Origin: Rhodospirillales bacterium
GTDB lineage: Bacteria > Pseudomonadota > Alphaproteobacteria > Geminicoccales > Geminicoccaceae
Assembly (NCBI GenBank): GCA_007131045.1
Contig: SLRI01000661.1
Span: forward strand, 1-5,651
DNA: 5,651 nt
Direction: 5' to 3'
Both the position numbers and the translations under genes were made by a program. The notes under the pieces are model-generated. The model saw only the letters and a list, made by a program, of their open reading frames with translations. It ran no database searches and had not been told where the DNA came from. Below are positions 5,522-5,651 of this stretch, piece after piece; positions within the stretch are counted from its first letter, which is position 1, and every line of letters begins with the position of its first letter.

Positions 5522-5651
5522 GTGCAGAGGGCCACCCTCCTCCCCTACGCCATGATCCTGCCGAGCGTCGCCTTGGCGATCTGGATCATCGGCTACCCGA
5601 TCTACGACGTGGCGCACACGTCCGTGCACGACGTCAACCGCTTCGGCCAAG
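5522..5651 (+). CDS. ABC sugar transporter permease, N-terminal fragment (runs off window)
   Basis: Forty-three codons of a MalF/UgpA-type inner-membrane permease are visible. After 'VQRATLLPYAMILPS' comes the first membrane segment (about residues 5-27, 'AMILPSVALAIWIIGYPIY'), then the periplasmic segment '...TSVHDVNRFGQ', which is typical of this permease family. GTG 5522 is the only usable start codon in this frame between the SBP stop and the first membrane segment; the ATG at 5552 would cut off part of it. No good Shine-Dalgarno sequence precedes the GTG: the upstream bases are the 3' arm of the 5478-5513 hairpin and then CTCGTCTTC. Translation may be weak or depend on the upstream gene. 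The conserved EAA cytoplasmic loop lies beyond the window. Confidence 0.85.
   Translation, partial: MQRATLLPYAMILPSVALAIWIIGYPIYDVAHTSVHDVNRFGQ

Noticed and set aside
1..5651. CRISPR arrays, tRNA, rRNA or toxin-antitoxin genes
   Set aside because: Reading by eye through the window showed no regularly spaced repeats, no tRNA-like cloverleaf and no paired small toxin-antitoxin frames.

Overview
The window is very GC-rich and Gram-negative in character. It encodes an outer-membrane beta-barrel with a cleavable signal peptide and a terminal Phe, a lipobox lipoprotein, and a periplasmic binding protein. The protein style (Ala/Arg/Asp/Glu-rich; DcaP/porin-4-like barrel; family-1 sugar-binding protein followed by an 'RFGQ' permease) suggests an alphaproteobacterium, perhaps Rhodospirillales- or Rhizobiales-like. 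That placement is an inference from composition and family resemblance, not a measurement.

Layout. Positions 1-352 hold the 3' end of a dead IS110-family transposase gene. Within it I can see a frame change around a small palindromic insert, a nonsense codon, and what looks like an internal deletion just before the C-terminal motif. Positions 353-545 are non-coding. On the minus strand, 2527-1340 encodes a TIM-barrel, glycoside-hydrolase-like protein of a family I cannot name. It overlaps by 4 nt (GTGA) with a short-chain dehydrogenase/reductase gene at 1343-546. A 133-nt divergent intergenic region (2528-2660) separates this pair from a plus-strand set: a porin with an N-terminal coiled coil (2661-3941), a tiny lipoprotein whose ATG overlaps the porin stop (3941-4159), a periplasmic sugar-binding protein (4254-5471), and the start of an ABC sugar permease (5522 to window end). 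A strong RNA hairpin (5478-5513) lies between the binding-protein and permease genes.

How the genes may work together. The plus-strand set reads as a route across both membranes: porin plus lipoprotein in the outer membrane, binding protein in the periplasm, permease in the inner membrane. The divergent pair could supply two cytoplasmic steps on the imported compound, one by the TIM-barrel enzyme and one by an NAD-type dehydrogenase. The substrate cannot be read from the sequence. No regulator gene is visible here.

The window holds no clear new defence or mobile system. The points most worth following up are the unnamed TIM-barrel family, the overlapping porin-lipoprotein pair joined to an ABC importer, the hairpin that leaves the permease with no visible ribosome-binding site, and the substitution at a normally conserved catalytic-tetrad position in the SDR.
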